55,045 nt of DNA from an uncultured Candidatus Melainabacteria bacterium (GCA_949902595.1 CATLDC010000012.1:1-55045); one strand, 5' to 3'; shown: positions 42,686-51,885, counted from the stretch's first letter. The notes: generated by a model not told the origin, from the sequence alone. Numbers and translations are program-made.

Positions 42686-43171
42686 ATGGGGCTTTTCTCA
42701 GATATTTATAATACGGTCGCAAAATTTTTCCGGCCTCAGGAAGAGGAGACGGGTGACCAATCAAAATCTGTTGCAACAAACAGGCTTAAGCTTGTTTTGA
42801 TGCAGGACAGAACAAATCTTACGCCAAGAATCCTCGAGCAGATGCGCGGTGAGCTTATCGACTTGCTTTCACGCTATGTTGAGATGGACAAGGAGCTACT
42901 TGAACTCAATTTTGAACAGGAAGGTGATCAGGTTGCTTTAATGCTTTCAATCCCTGTAATCCGTGCAAAAGACGAAGAAGAAATTGAGGAGGCTTTGAAA
43001 GCCGGGGCTCAGGAAGAATCCGAAGAAGTTGAAGAAGATGCGGAAAACGAGCAAGAAGAGGCTGAAGAAGCGCAGGAAGACAATTCCCAGCTTGTCTCAA
43101 CTCCGGAGGAGATGAATACTTCAAAGCCGGACACGGAAGAGCAAAAAGAAGAGTGTCATAGCGAAGGTTAA
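42686..43171 (+). CDS. minE: cell division topological specificity factor MinE with acidic tail
   Basis: Residues 1 to about 95 match MinE: an N-terminal membrane-targeting helix (GLFSDIYNTVAKFF), the anti-MinCD stretch RLKLVLMQDRTNLTPRILEQMRG, and the dimer domain ending VALMLSIPVIRAKD. The total of 161 aa is almost twice the E. coli 88 aa; the extra about 65 residues are Glu-rich (e.g. EEIEEALKAGAQEESEE). It is one base after minD. The tail may shift the oscillation or be flexible. Confidence 0.93.
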   Translation: MGLFSDIYNTVAKFFRPQEEETGDQSKSVATNRLKLVLMQDRTNLTPRILEQMRGELIDLLSRYVEMDKELLELNFEQEGDQVALMLSIPVIRAKDEEEIEEALKAGAQEESEEVEEDAENEQEEAEEAQEDNSQLVSTPEEMNTSKPDTEEQKEECHSEG

Positions 43172-43176
43172 TAAAA

Positions 43177-43210
43177 TAAAAAAGGAAGGTTTTAAACCTT
43201 CCTTTTTTAT
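43177..43210. terminator. bidirectional terminator between minE and the kinase
   Basis: A palindrome AAAGGAAGGTTTAAACCTTCC (43181-43201) is flanked by A-runs on the left and T-runs on the right, forming a stem about 9 bp with TTTAAA at the centre. It ends minE (plus) and overlaps the end of the histidine kinase gene (minus). Confidence 0.85.
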
Positions 43211-44601
43211 TAAACCGCCAGCTCAATCACAAACTCGCACCCGCCATCCGACACAACCGAAACCTTGCCACCATGCAGCTCCACAATGTTCTTAACAATC
43301 GCAAGCCCTAGCCCTGTTCCACCCAAATCGCGGCTGCGCGCTTTATCCACACGGTAAAAACGCTCAAACAGGCGCCCGAGATGCTCTTCCGGGATCCCGA
43401 CTCCGTAATCCTTCACGCGGATTTCGATTGAACCCTCTCTTTTTGCTGTGCTTATATCTATAGTTTTTGATTTGCTGTACCTGATTGCATTCATCACAAG
43501 GTTTGTAACAGCCTGTTCAATAAGATAACTGTTGCCATTATATTCAATCTCTTCAAGGTTTGTGCGGATTTCGATATCCCCTTTTGAAGCCGAACAAATT
43601 GAAACACTGTTCAGGATTGAGTTTGAAAGATTAAATGGCTTAAATTCTTTGTCATCCTTTATCTGAAGCATTTCAATATGAGAAAGGCTTAGAATGTCCT
43701 GAATCAACGAGTTTAGTCGATTTGCCTGCTTGGATAAAATGTTTAGACATTTTATTGTTGCAGGATTATTATTCTCCCGCTGCTCTTCCAGAATCTCCAC
43801 AGAGGAAAGGATTCCGGTAAGCGGGGTTTTGATTTCATGAGAAATATTGGTGATGAACTCGCTCCTGAAAGATTCGAGTTTCTGCATATCACTAATTTGT
43901 TTCTTAAGCCGCTTTGCCATCTTGTCAATTGCACACGAAAGCTCAAACAGTATTCCGCCGTTCGGTATGAAAATGTCTGTATCCATATCACCGGAAGCAA
44001 TTTTTACAGCGCTGTTTTGAAGCTTGTTGAACGGTATATGTATCCGCATGAAAATGTACACAGCAAGATAAAAAAGAATAATTGCCCCGATTATAACACT
44101 TGCAATTATGTATTTCTCAAACTTTATAAGCGCAGAACTTATGTCGTTTGTCGCCGTGGAGATACTTAAAATATAAAACTTGCCATCAACACTAAGCGGG
44201 ATTGAGTGGTACAGAATATGAGTCTTGAGCTCTTTGTTGTACTGAATGAAAGTCTCTTCCTCACCATCAAGCGCACTTGCAATATCAGGCCGCTCATATT
44301 CTCCTGAACTTCCTATGCTTTCTCCTGCAAGCTTTCTGTCCCTGTCGCTTACTGAAATTCTGGAATCGCTGTCCTTGAAGAGCGAACAGTATTCTTCAAG
44401 CTCGCTTATGTTTCCGTCTCTTAGAATCGGCTTCACCGCCCAGCTTACCTGCTTTGCAAGAGCTGTGATTTCCTGTCGCTCTTCGTGCAGATACACCGAA
44501 TGAAATTGCTCAAGCTGTATGCTGGATAATATTGTAAGGCCTGTTATAATAAATGCCACCAGCAGAATTATTAGTAACAAAATCTTGTCACGTTTTTTCA
44601 T
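43210..44601 (-). CDS. sensor histidine kinase
   Basis: This 463-aa membrane kinase has TM helices at about 8-28 and 163-185 around a periplasmic domain of about 130 residues, then a HAMP (about 185-240), HisKA with H255 in NISHEIKTPLTG, and a HATPase_c (N-box about 350; GLGLAIVKNIVELHGG). It pairs with the response regulator upstream (4-base overlap). Signal unknown; the layout resembles PhoR or a generic envelope kinase. Confidence 0.93.
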   Translation of the reverse strand: MKKRDKILLLIILLVAFIITGLTILSSIQLEQFHSVYLHEERQEITALAKQVSWAVKPILRDGNISELEEYCSLFKDSDSRISVSDRDRKLAGESIGSSGEYERPDIASALDGEEETFIQYNKELKTHILYHSIPLSVDGKFYILSISTATNDISSALIKFEKYIIASVIIGAIILFYLAVYIFMRIHIPFNKLQNSAVKIASGDMDTDIFIPNGGILFELSCAIDKMAKRLKKQISDMQKLESFRSEFITNISHEIKTPLTGILSSVEILEEQRENNNPATIKCLNILSKQANRLNSLIQDILSLSHIEMLQIKDDKEFKPFNLSNSILNSVSICSASKGDIEIRTNLEEIEYNGNSYLIEQAVTNLVMNAIRYSKSKTIDISTAKREGSIEIRVKDYGVGIPEEHLGRLFERFYRVDKARSRDLGGTGLGLAIVKNIVELHGGKVSVVSDGGCEFVIELAV

Positions 44602-45281
44602 GATAAACCCTTAAACCGGTACCCGACTCCGCGCACAGTTTCAATGTTGGAGCCAAAGTCACCCAGCTTCTTTCTAAGATTAACTATCTGAACATCAATT
44701 GCCCTCTGGGTTGTTTCAAACCCGTCATCGCCCCTCAACATGGAGATTAGCTCCAAACGTGAATAAACCCGCCCGGGACGCTTTGCAAAAGCGGTGATAA
44801 TTTCAAACTCGCTGTAGGTAAGCTCTAAAGCTTCGCCATCCAGAAAAACCGAATGCTCGTTTATGTTGATTACAAGCTCTTTGTATTTTATTAAAACCTC
44901 TTTTGCGCAATCCCTTAACCGCGCTTTTATCCTTGCTACCAGAACCTTGTTGCTAAAAGGTTTCGTTATATAATCATCCGCACCAAGCTCAAGCCCTGTT
45001 ACAATATCATGCTCTGTGCTCTTTGCAGTCAGTATAATTATTGGAATCTTTGAGGTCTTTTCGTTGCACTTTAATTCCTTGCAAACCCCGAGCCCGTCAA
45101 CTTCCGGAAGCATTAAATCAAGCAAAACCATATCCGGAGCCCAGTCTGTTGCCATTTGGATGGCACTTTTACCGTCGTGTACTGATTTTATATTGCTAAA
45201 CCCGTTTGATGAAAGCGTCATTTCTATAAGGTCGCAAATGTCTACTTCATCATCCACTATCAAAATTTTACTATTTGCCAT
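44598..45281 (-). CDS. OmpR/PhoB-family response regulator
   Basis: This 227-aa protein has a receiver domain with the acidic pocket D10-D11, the phosphoacceptor D55 in VLLDLMLPE, T84 and K105-like residues, and a C-terminal winged-helix DNA-binding domain (LTYSEFEIITAFAKRPGRVYSR, then VRGVGYRFK). Cotranscribed with the kinase gene. Confidence 0.95.
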   Translation of the reverse strand: MANSKILIVDDEVDICDLIEMTLSSNGFSNIKSVHDGKSAIQMATDWAPDMVLLDLMLPEVDGLGVCKELKCNEKTSKIPIIILTAKSTEHDIVTGLELGADDYITKPFSNKVLVARIKARLRDCAKEVLIKYKELVININEHSVFLDGEALELTYSEFEIITAFAKRPGRVYSRLELISMLRGDDGFETTQRAIDVQIVNLRKKLGDFGSNIETVRGVGYRFKGLS

Positions 45282-45325
45282 AACTCTATCTTACATTAAA
45301 ATTGTTAGAATTATGTTAACAAAAG

Positions 45326-46870
45326 CTATGCCTCTTCTTTTTTCAAATTCTTAAGCAGCAAAATCAACGGAATAATGATAACACTTGCCACCGCAAACAC
45401 CCTGAACGCGTCAATAAACGCTGCAAGGTTAGCCTGCTGCATCAAAAGCTGATAAGCAGTGTGCTGCCCCATGTAAGTCGCTGTGTGCGGATCAACTGTG
45501 GACATAAACGCACTTGAGTACGCCTGAATCCTCTCTGAATAAGTCTGGGCAGTGTCAGTAAGATGCTGGATAAGCATGTATTGGTGCTTCTGCGCCCCTC
45601 TTGAAAGCAAGGTCGCAACAATCGAGGTCCCGAAAGCACCACCAATGTTCTTCAACAGGTTTTGAAGCCCGCTCGCGTTTGTCATCTGGTCGTTCCTGAT
45701 TGTTGCAACAGACAGCGTAATAATCGGAATCATTGCCAAACCTAATCCAACCCCGAATAAGAAATTCGGAACGGCAATATTCATTGTTGAAAACTCTAGG
45801 TTCAAACCTCCGAGCATCCAGCTTCCTGCACCAATGCAACCAAGACCTATCATGACCAGGATTCTGTTGTCAATTAGGTTTGCAAGCGACGCACAAAGCA
45901 CCATCGCAAGCAGAGCTCCTAATCCGCGAGGCATCATTGAAAGCCCGCTCTTATAAGCATCATAGCCCATGAGCGATTGCAGGAATTGCGGAAGAATCGC
46001 AAGCGATGCCAATAATACAGCCTGCATTACAATCTGCACAAGCGTACCGATTAAATAGTTTTTATCCTTAAACACTGATAAATCAACCAGCGCTTCCTTG
46101 TTTTTTATCTGCGAAATCAAAAACGCCAGCCCTGTTATGCAAGATAGAGCTGAAAGCCAGCATATCCACGGCGCATTAAACCAGTCTGCGTTGTTACCTT
46201 TGTCAAGCACAATCTGCAAAGTCAAAAGCCAGATTGTAAGCGTGAAGAACCCGAAGGCGTCAGTCTTAACCCCTTTTTGCTTCTGAGCATAAGGAGGGTC
46301 GTAAATGAATGTCTTGGATAAGAATACAGCAATAACACCAATCGGAATGTTGATAAAATAAATAAACGGCCATGACCAGTTTTCTGTAATCCACCCGCCG
46401 AGTACCGGCCCGATAATAGGCGCGATTACGATTACAAGCCCGAACATTGCCATTGCCTTCCCCCGCTCAGTCGGCTTGAAGTTCTCAAGCAAAATAGCCT
46501 GTGAAATCGGAAGCAGACCGCCGCCTCCAATGCCTTGCAGGATACGGGAAAGCACCATCTGTTCAAGGTTTCTGGAAAGCCCGCAAAGCGCAGAAGCGAT
46601 TGTGAAAAGAATTATCGAGAATATAAAAAAGTTCTTACGCCCCATAACCTTGCTGAACCAGCCAACCATCGGGATTACGATACCGCTCGCAATCAGGTAG
46701 AAAGTCAGAATCCACATAGACTCTTCCCTGCTTACCGAAAAACTCCCAGCCATGTGAGGAAGCGCAACGTTCGCAATTGTTTCGTCCAGAACGAACATGA
46801 AAGCCGCTGCCATTGTTGGCAAACACGCAAGCCAAGGGTTAATTTTTTGCTCTTCTACATTTTCCGCCAT
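45326..46870 (-). CDS. DHA2-family multidrug efflux MFS transporter, EmrB/QacA type
   Basis: This 514-aa protein has 14 predicted helices and the DHA2 signature: MAAAFMFVLDETIANVALPHMAG (motif in TM1), RILQGIGGGGLLPISQAILLE, and GPVLGGWITENWSW (motif C in TM5). A proton-driven exporter of drugs or metabolites; no EmrA partner is present. A perfect inverted repeat overlaps the promoter at 46913-46928. Confidence 0.92.
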   Translation of the reverse strand: MAENVEEQKINPWLACLPTMAAAFMFVLDETIANVALPHMAGSFSVSREESMWILTFYLIASGIVIPMVGWFSKVMGRKNFFIFSIILFTIASALCGLSRNLEQMVLSRILQGIGGGGLLPISQAILLENFKPTERGKAMAMFGLVIVIAPIIGPVLGGWITENWSWPFIYFINIPIGVIAVFLSKTFIYDPPYAQKQKGVKTDAFGFFTLTIWLLTLQIVLDKGNNADWFNAPWICWLSALSCITGLAFLISQIKNKEALVDLSVFKDKNYLIGTLVQIVMQAVLLASLAILPQFLQSLMGYDAYKSGLSMMPRGLGALLAMVLCASLANLIDNRILVMIGLGCIGAGSWMLGGLNLEFSTMNIAVPNFLFGVGLGLAMIPIITLSVATIRNDQMTNASGLQNLLKNIGGAFGTSIVATLLSRGAQKHQYMLIQHLTDTAQTYSERIQAYSSAFMSTVDPHTATYMGQHTAYQLLMQQANLAAFIDAFRVFAVASVIIIPLILLLKNLKKEEA

Positions 46871-46912
46871 AATCTTTTCCTATTTTTGTATAAAGAAATC
46901 GTATCACACCAG

Positions 46913-46935
46913 TGTTGCAAATGCAACATGTTGCC
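46913..46935. promoter_or_regulatory. candidate operator upstream of the MFS gene
   Basis: TGTTGCAAATGCAACA (46913-46928) is a perfect 6-base inverted repeat with a 4-base spacer, and another half-site TGTTGCC follows directly (46929-46935). On the minus strand a -35-like TTGCAT and -10-like TACGAT (17-base spacer) overlap it. It could be bound by a TetR/MarR-type regulator. Confidence 0.45.
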
Positions 46936-46991
46936 ACTACAACAGATTGCGTATTTATGTTGACTTTCTGAAAAAGTTCCTTATAAAGATA

Positions 46992-47020
46992 TTGACTACA
47001 CTAATCGGATGATTTTATAA
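46992..47020 (+). promoter_or_regulatory. sigma70-type promoter of the flagellar rod operon
   Basis: TTGACT (46992-46997), exactly 17 bases, TTATAA (47015-47020). Start near 47028. Confidence 0.6.
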
Positions 47021-47078
47021 AGTTTTACTCAAGCGATTATACTAATTATCCGATTACACAAATAAAAGAGGTACAACT

Positions 47079-47777
47079 ATGCAAATCAACGGCGGTGTAA
47101 GATTCTGTGAACAGGGGATGAAATCCTCAATCAGGGCAATGCACGTACAGAGCGAAATCTTAGGAATGATTAACGAAAACGTTGCAGGCTTTGACAAAGT
47201 CGGGTTCCAAAGACGCGAACCAGTGGTTTCGTCTTTTAGCGAATACATCGGTGTACACGGACTTTCAAGTACTGTAGACGACCAGGTTGGGCGTATTATG
47301 GTCTCAAGAAATCCGCTTGATATTACCATGGCAAACAAAGGCTACTTCCAGATACAGACTCCGGAAGGGGTTAAACTTACACGCGACGGGCGTTTTAAAC
47401 TTGACAGGTACGGAAATCTGTTGAACCTTGAAGACTGCCCTGTGCTATCTGATGCCGGAATGCCGATAAAGTTGCCGATTGTGCCTGATAACCCTAAAGA
47501 GGTTTTTGTTAATTCAAAAGGTATGGTGAGCGTTTATGATAAGGGCTCAAACGAGCTTTTGCAGGCAGGATACCTCGGAATAGTAGACGCAAACGGTATG
47601 GCGGTTATAAATCCTGACGTAAAACAGGGGTATAACGAGCATTCTAACGTTACTATTCAGAACGAGTTTCTCTCAATCAAGCCGGTTGTGAGGAATTTTG
47701 AAGCAAACAGGCAGATATTTCTGCTTGAGAGCTCCAACTTACAAAAAGTTATAAGCCAACTGGGCTCTGCAAACTAG
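47079..47777 (+). CDS. flagellar basal-body rod protein, FlgF/FlgG family
   Basis: This 232-aa rod protein has the conserved N-terminus (SIRAMHVQSEILGMINENVAGFDKVGFQR), DITMANKGYFQIQTPEGVKLTRDGRFKLD and a C-terminal helix SNLQKVISQLG. It is shorter than E. coli FlgF (251) and FlgG (260). It builds the flagellar rod. First gene of the operon with flgB and flgC; AAGAGG precedes the start. Confidence 0.9.
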   Translation: MQINGGVRFCEQGMKSSIRAMHVQSEILGMINENVAGFDKVGFQRREPVVSSFSEYIGVHGLSSTVDDQVGRIMVSRNPLDITMANKGYFQIQTPEGVKLTRDGRFKLDRYGNLLNLEDCPVLSDAGMPIKLPIVPDNPKEVFVNSKGMVSVYDKGSNELLQAGYLGIVDANGMAVINPDVKQGYNEHSNVTIQNEFLSIKPVVRNFEANRQIFLLESSNLQKVISQLGSAN

Positions 47778-47789
47778 GAGATTTAAACT

Positions 47790-48503
47790 ATGTATAACAT
47801 GCAAGCAGTAGTGAGAAAAAGTATAAACAATGCAACTATGCAGTTTGAGAAGCTCGGCTATGTAGCAAACAACCTTGCAAACTACAACACCGCGGCTTAC
47901 AAGACATCACGCTTTGAGCAAATGCTTAGAGAAGATGGTTACGTTGACGGCGCAATCAGAACAAACGCGTTGCAGGGCTCAATCAGAATCAGCAAAAACC
48001 CTTATGACATTGCAATAAGCGGTGAGGGTTATATTCCGGTTGTATCACCTGATGGCGAAATCCAGTACACAAGAGACGGGGCATTAAAGCGCGGTCAAAA
48101 CGGGTATCTTGTAACGGTTGATGACTGGATGGTTGGTGACGGGATTAAGATTCCGGCTAATTCGTACAAGTTTGAAATCAGACCGAACGGCGATGTTATG
48201 AACTACGACAATGTAGGTTCTCTGCCTGAAAAAATCGGTACGATTCCGATTGTGCAGTTTGAATGTCCGGAAGCTCTGGAGCAGGGTCACAACAACAAGA
48301 TGGTTTATAACGACGAGTCTGGTGCACCAAAGATTATCAAGGACAGTGAAAACATCAGGCAGTACGCTACCGAGGTTTCAAACACAAATGTTTATGACGA
48401 GCTTAATGATTTGATGAGGCTCAACACTTCAATGATTGCGAGTATGAACCTTATGAAGGTTGCAGACGATATGTACAACAAGGCGATTAACATCAGAGAA
48501 TAG
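47790..48503 (+). CDS. flagellar basal-body rod protein, FlgG/FlgF family
   Basis: This 237-aa protein has the same family layout: SINNATMQFEKLGYVANNLANYNTAAYK, DIAISGEGYIPVVSPDGEIQYTRDGALKR and a C-terminal MNLMKVADDMYNKAINIRE. It is 12 bases after the preceding rod gene. Which of the two is FlgF and which FlgG cannot be fixed from these sequences alone. Confidence 0.9.
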   Translation: MYNMQAVVRKSINNATMQFEKLGYVANNLANYNTAAYKTSRFEQMLREDGYVDGAIRTNALQGSIRISKNPYDIAISGEGYIPVVSPDGEIQYTRDGALKRGQNGYLVTVDDWMVGDGIKIPANSYKFEIRPNGDVMNYDNVGSLPEKIGTIPIVQFECPEALEQGHNNKMVYNDESGAPKIIKDSENIRQYATEVSNTNVYDELNDLMRLNTSMIASMNLMKVADDMYNKAINIRE

Positions 48504-48514
48504 GATAACTTAAA

Positions 48515-48865
48515 ATGACATTCACAAGTTTAGATTCAATCGGCAAGACAAATTTAATGTTGGATTTGATTTCCCAGAAGCAGCGGGCTTTGGGTTCTAA
48601 CGTTGCAAACGTGGACACGCCCGGTTACGTAAGGCGCGACATTGATTTTTCGCAGTATCTGGGGACAATGAACAGCCCTCTTGAGACTAAGCTTTCAACA
48701 GCTCTCGGGCCTTCAGGAATAATGGAAGACCGCCAGAGGCAGGAAATTGACATTGCAGAGGAGTTAACCGAGATGCAAAAGAACTCGCTTCTCTACACAA
48801 TGGCGACGAGAAGAATGTCAAACATTATCACAGAGATGAAAACAGTTATCAACGTAGGAAAGTAG
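48515..48865 (+). CDS. flgB: flagellar basal-body rod protein FlgB
   Basis: This 116-aa proximal rod protein has LDLISQKQRALGSNVANVDTPGYVRRDIDF at the N-terminus and a helical C-terminus with MATRRMSNIITEMKTVINVGK. Typical length. Third gene of the operon, 11 bases after FlgG/F. Confidence 0.93.
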   Translation: MTFTSLDSIGKTNLMLDLISQKQRALGSNVANVDTPGYVRRDIDFSQYLGTMNSPLETKLSTALGPSGIMEDRQRQEIDIAEELTEMQKNSLLYTMATRRMSNIITEMKTVINVGK

Positions 48866-48872
48866 GCTTATC

Positions 48873-49316
48873 ATGAGTTTAATGGAATCAATAAATATCG
48901 GCTCACACGCATTAAAAGCGCATGGCTTAAGATTAGATATCCACGCAAAGAACATCGCAAACATTGACACGCCGAACTACGTGCGCCGGATACCGGTTTT
49001 GAACGCGTCAGAAGACATATCCTTCCACGGACTGATGAACGCAATGAAGGAAGATGTTTTTGGCTGCGGAACGCTTCCTTACCTTCAGGGCGGTGTAACT
49101 TTTAACGGCTGTGTAGAAGACCCGACACCGGGTGAGCGTATCTATTCACCGGGGCACCCGGACGCTGATGCTAACGGCTATATCCGCTCTTCAAACGTAA
49201 ACGCAATGGTGGACATGGCTGATGCGATTATGGCACAGCGTGCTTACGAAGCCAACCTCGCGCTTGTAAACATTTCCAAATCAATGGCAGCAAAAGCTGT
49301 TGAAATCGGAAGGTAG
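48873..49316 (+). CDS. flgC: flagellar basal-body rod protein FlgC
   Basis: This 147-aa protein has RLDIHAKNIANIDTPNYVRR, then YSPGHPDADANGYIRSSNVNAMVDMADAIMAQRAYEANLALV, characteristic of FlgC. Length is slightly above the E. coli protein (134). Last gene of the operon, two bases from a convergent unknown. Confidence 0.95.
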   Translation: MSLMESINIGSHALKAHGLRLDIHAKNIANIDTPNYVRRIPVLNASEDISFHGLMNAMKEDVFGCGTLPYLQGGVTFNGCVEDPTPGERIYSPGHPDADANGYIRSSNVNAMVDMADAIMAQRAYEANLALVNISKSMAAKAVEIGR

Positions 49317-49318
49317 CG

Positions 49319-49585
49319 CTACTTTTTCAGGGCTTTGATTTGTTTTGCCCTGTCAACTATTGCTTTGTAGGAATCCTGTATGCGAAGCATCCTGTTTTTG
49401 GCAAGCTCAATGACTTTTACGCTCAAAAAGCTTGTTCCACCCCATAATACTGTTCCTACAGCATCTTTAGAATATGCGTTAAGTCCTGCCATCGGAAGGC
49501 TTACTCCCAAGCTAAAGAGGCCTTTTCTTAAGTTTTTCTGATGAAATTTATACTGCCTGTTTATTGCGTTACCTTTTATTATCAT
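49319..49585 (-). CDS. hypothetical protein, 88 aa
   Basis: This 88-aa protein begins MIIKGNAINRQYKFHQKN, has a hydrophobic middle (GLFSLGVSLPMAGL and VLWGGTSFLSVKVIEL) that could be one or two short helices, and ends in a basic helix (RMLRIQDSYKAIVDRAKQ). Unrecognised. Convergent with flgC. Confidence 0.6.
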   Translation of the reverse strand: MIIKGNAINRQYKFHQKNLRKGLFSLGVSLPMAGLNAYSKDAVGTVLWGGTSFLSVKVIELAKNRMLRIQDSYKAIVDRAKQIKALKK

Positions 49586-49666
49586 TTAGAATCTCCTTCT
49601 TTATAATAGAAAAACAGAAAATAAATTTTTTTGCTAGTATAATATAAAAAGGACACGGAGTTTATT

Positions 49667-50512
49667 ATGTTTGAAGAGTTTAATGAAGTTATATGCCTCG
49701 GGCTTGGAGGCTCATATTCGGAAATCGCTAAGGACAAGCTGTTTAAGGCGTATGATTTGTACCTTTATCAGCGTTCCCTAAATTCCATCAAGGAATGCAT
49801 TGATTATGTTGACGAAAACTGCAACGCGATTGCGGTGCTGCCAGTGGAGACGACTTACAAGGGTATAATAAGAGAGACAATTGATAACCTGATTCAGACC
49901 AAGAACCAGAATATCAAGATTCTTGCAGAAACAATCATTCCGGTAAACGACTGCATTCTTTCCAAAACAACCGAATTTTACAGCCTGTGCGGTTTGATTG
50001 CAAACCCGAACGCACTTGCAAAAAGCAAAAACTTTGTCAGAGACGAGATGCCAAGGCAGCTCAATATTGTTATTGCAGAAAATATGGATGAATCTGCAAG
50101 GCTTTTGAACAACTATAACCTGACTTATTCAATAATCGGCACGCATAAGACTGCTGATATTTACAACCTGAATGTTCTTAAGGAACACATTGAAGATGAC
50201 AAAGACAACAAACGCAGGTTTATTGTTATAGGAGACGCCGACACAAAGCCGACAGGCAAAGACAAAACAAGTATTGTTCTTTTCTTAAACGACAGGCAAG
50301 GTGCGCTTCTTGACATTGTTCAGGTGTTTGTAAAATACCACATCAATATCACCCAGATTAATTCAAAAATGATGAACAACAACGCGGAAGAGCAGGCTGT
50401 GTTTATTGATTTTGACGGGCACAAGGACGACGAGCTTATCTGCAAGCTAATAAGCGAACTTGAGCCGGTCAGCAAAAGCGTGAGAGTTATCGGGTCGTAC
50501 GCAAAATTCTAA
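49667..50512 (+). CDS. pheA: prephenate dehydratase
   Basis: This 281-aa enzyme decarboxylates and dehydrates prephenate to phenylpyruvate. N-terminal catalytic half begins LGLGGSYSEIAK, continues with AVLPVETTYKGII (ligand pocket) and a NKRRFIVIGDA stretch at the usual T-R-F position, where Thr is replaced; the C-terminal ACT domain (TSIVLFLNDRQGALLDIVQVFVKYHINITQINSK) probably senses phenylalanine. The catalytic motif change is worth noting but the overall match is good. Ends overlapping MATE by four bases. Confidence 0.85.
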   Translation: MFEEFNEVICLGLGGSYSEIAKDKLFKAYDLYLYQRSLNSIKECIDYVDENCNAIAVLPVETTYKGIIRETIDNLIQTKNQNIKILAETIIPVNDCILSKTTEFYSLCGLIANPNALAKSKNFVRDEMPRQLNIVIAENMDESARLLNNYNLTYSIIGTHKTADIYNLNVLKEHIEDDKDNKRRFIVIGDADTKPTGKDKTSIVLFLNDRQGALLDIVQVFVKYHINITQINSKMMNNNAEEQAVFIDFDGHKDDELICKLISELEPVSKSVRVIGSYAKF

Positions 50513-51885
50513 GCATGCCGGCATTCGCGTAATTTTTGCTGCGCTTTGAATATAAAAAGCTTTATTGTCGAATAGTATCCGGCTGCAAGCACGATTGACG
50601 CAGTAATCCATGCAATCGGCCCTGCGTAGAAGACCCCGAAGTAGCCAATCTTTACCGCAAGATAAACCGCTGCAAAAGCACGCATCAAAAGTTCTCCAAT
50701 TGAGGCAATGAGCGGGATAACAGCTCTGCCCAGACCTTGAAGCGCGTTTCTGTAGATAAAAATCTGGGCTAGAAAGAAGTAAAATATGGAGCTGATAAAC
50801 AGGTAGCTGTGCGCAATTTCAACAACATTATCGTTTCCGGAGCCCACAAAAATCCTTACGAAGAATCCGCCCCAGAAGTGCATAATAAACGCCATAAAGA
50901 GGCTTAGCCCGATATTTATGAGCGACGCTTTCTTCACGCCGAACCTGATTCTTGAAAAATTACCCGCGCCGAAGTTTTGCGCAACAAAAGCTGCCAGAGC
51001 AACCCCGAACGAAATCATCGGAAGGGTCGCCATCTGCTCGATTCTAAGGGCTGCTGTAAACGCTGCAATAACGTCAGAGCCGAAAGAGTTGCAAACACTC
51101 TGGATAATAAGGATTCCCGCGCCCAGAATCGCAAACTGCACCGCCATCGGCGCTCCCACGCGCAGGTGTTCGAGTGCAAATTGGCAATCCTGTTTCCAGT
51201 CAAAAACCCAGTCAGATTTTTTCAAGTGGAGAATAGGAAAATATTTCTTCACGTACAAAAGGCAAAGTACAATCGAGATTGCTTGAGAGAGAATAACCGC
51301 AACCGCAGAGCCTGGCACACCCCAGTTGAATTTCAGGATAAACAGAAGCGCTAAGAAGATATTTAAAATTGATGCAATAATCAGGCAATAGAGCGGTGTC
51401 ATGCTATCCCCGAGTGCGCGGATTATGCTTGCAAGCAGGTTATAGAAGTTGACTGTTATGAGTCCGAAGACAACTATCTGGATGTAGTAGTATGCGTCCT
51501 TATAAATTTCCTGAGGCACATTCATGAGAAACAGAATTTGGTTCATAAAAACAGCGCAAACAATCGAGAACACAATAGTAAACACGGAGCTTAGGATTGT
51601 GGACATTGTAACAGAGCGTCTCACGCCAACATAGTCTTTAGCCCCGAATCTTTGGCCTGTAATCACCGAAAACCCGTTTGTGAGCCCGACCACAATAAAC
51701 ATAATAAGAAAGAACAGTGGTGACACCGCGCCAACAGCAGCAAGTGCGTCCATTCCGAGGGTTCTACCCACGATAATAATATCTGCTATGTTATAAAACT
51801 GCTGGAAAATATTCCCGATTAAGAGCGGGATTGAAAACAGCAGCATTAACTTTAGCGGCGCACCTTTTGTAAGGTCGTTTATCAT
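50509..51885 (-). CDS. MATE-family efflux transporter
   Basis: This 458-aa protein has 12 helices and the family opening GAPLKLMLLFSIPLLIGNIFQQFYNIADIIIVGRTLG, then LTNGFSVITGQRFGAKDY and MATLPMISFGVALAAFVAQNFGAGN. A cation-coupled exporter of drugs or metabolites. Single gene, start after AGGAG. Confidence 0.93.
   Translation of the reverse strand: MINDLTKGAPLKLMLLFSIPLLIGNIFQQFYNIADIIIVGRTLGMDALAAVGAVSPLFFLIMFIVVGLTNGFSVITGQRFGAKDYVGVRRSVTMSTILSSVFTIVFSIVCAVFMNQILFLMNVPQEIYKDAYYYIQIVVFGLITVNFYNLLASIIRALGDSMTPLYCLIIASILNIFLALLFILKFNWGVPGSAVAVILSQAISIVLCLLYVKKYFPILHLKKSDWVFDWKQDCQFALEHLRVGAPMAVQFAILGAGILIIQSVCNSFGSDVIAAFTAALRIEQMATLPMISFGVALAAFVAQNFGAGNFSRIRFGVKKASLINIGLSLFMAFIMHFWGGFFVRIFVGSGNDNVVEIAHSYLFISSIFYFFLAQIFIYRNALQGLGRAVIPLIASIGELLMRAFAAVYLAVKIGYFGVFYAGPIAWITASIVLAAGYYSTIKLFIFKAQQKLRECRHA

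Noticed and set aside
47017..47040. Sigma28-like TAAAGTTT and GCGATTAT before the flagellar genes
   Set aside because: The gap is 7 bases rather than about 11, whereas a sigma70 pair with a 17-base spacer overlaps it.
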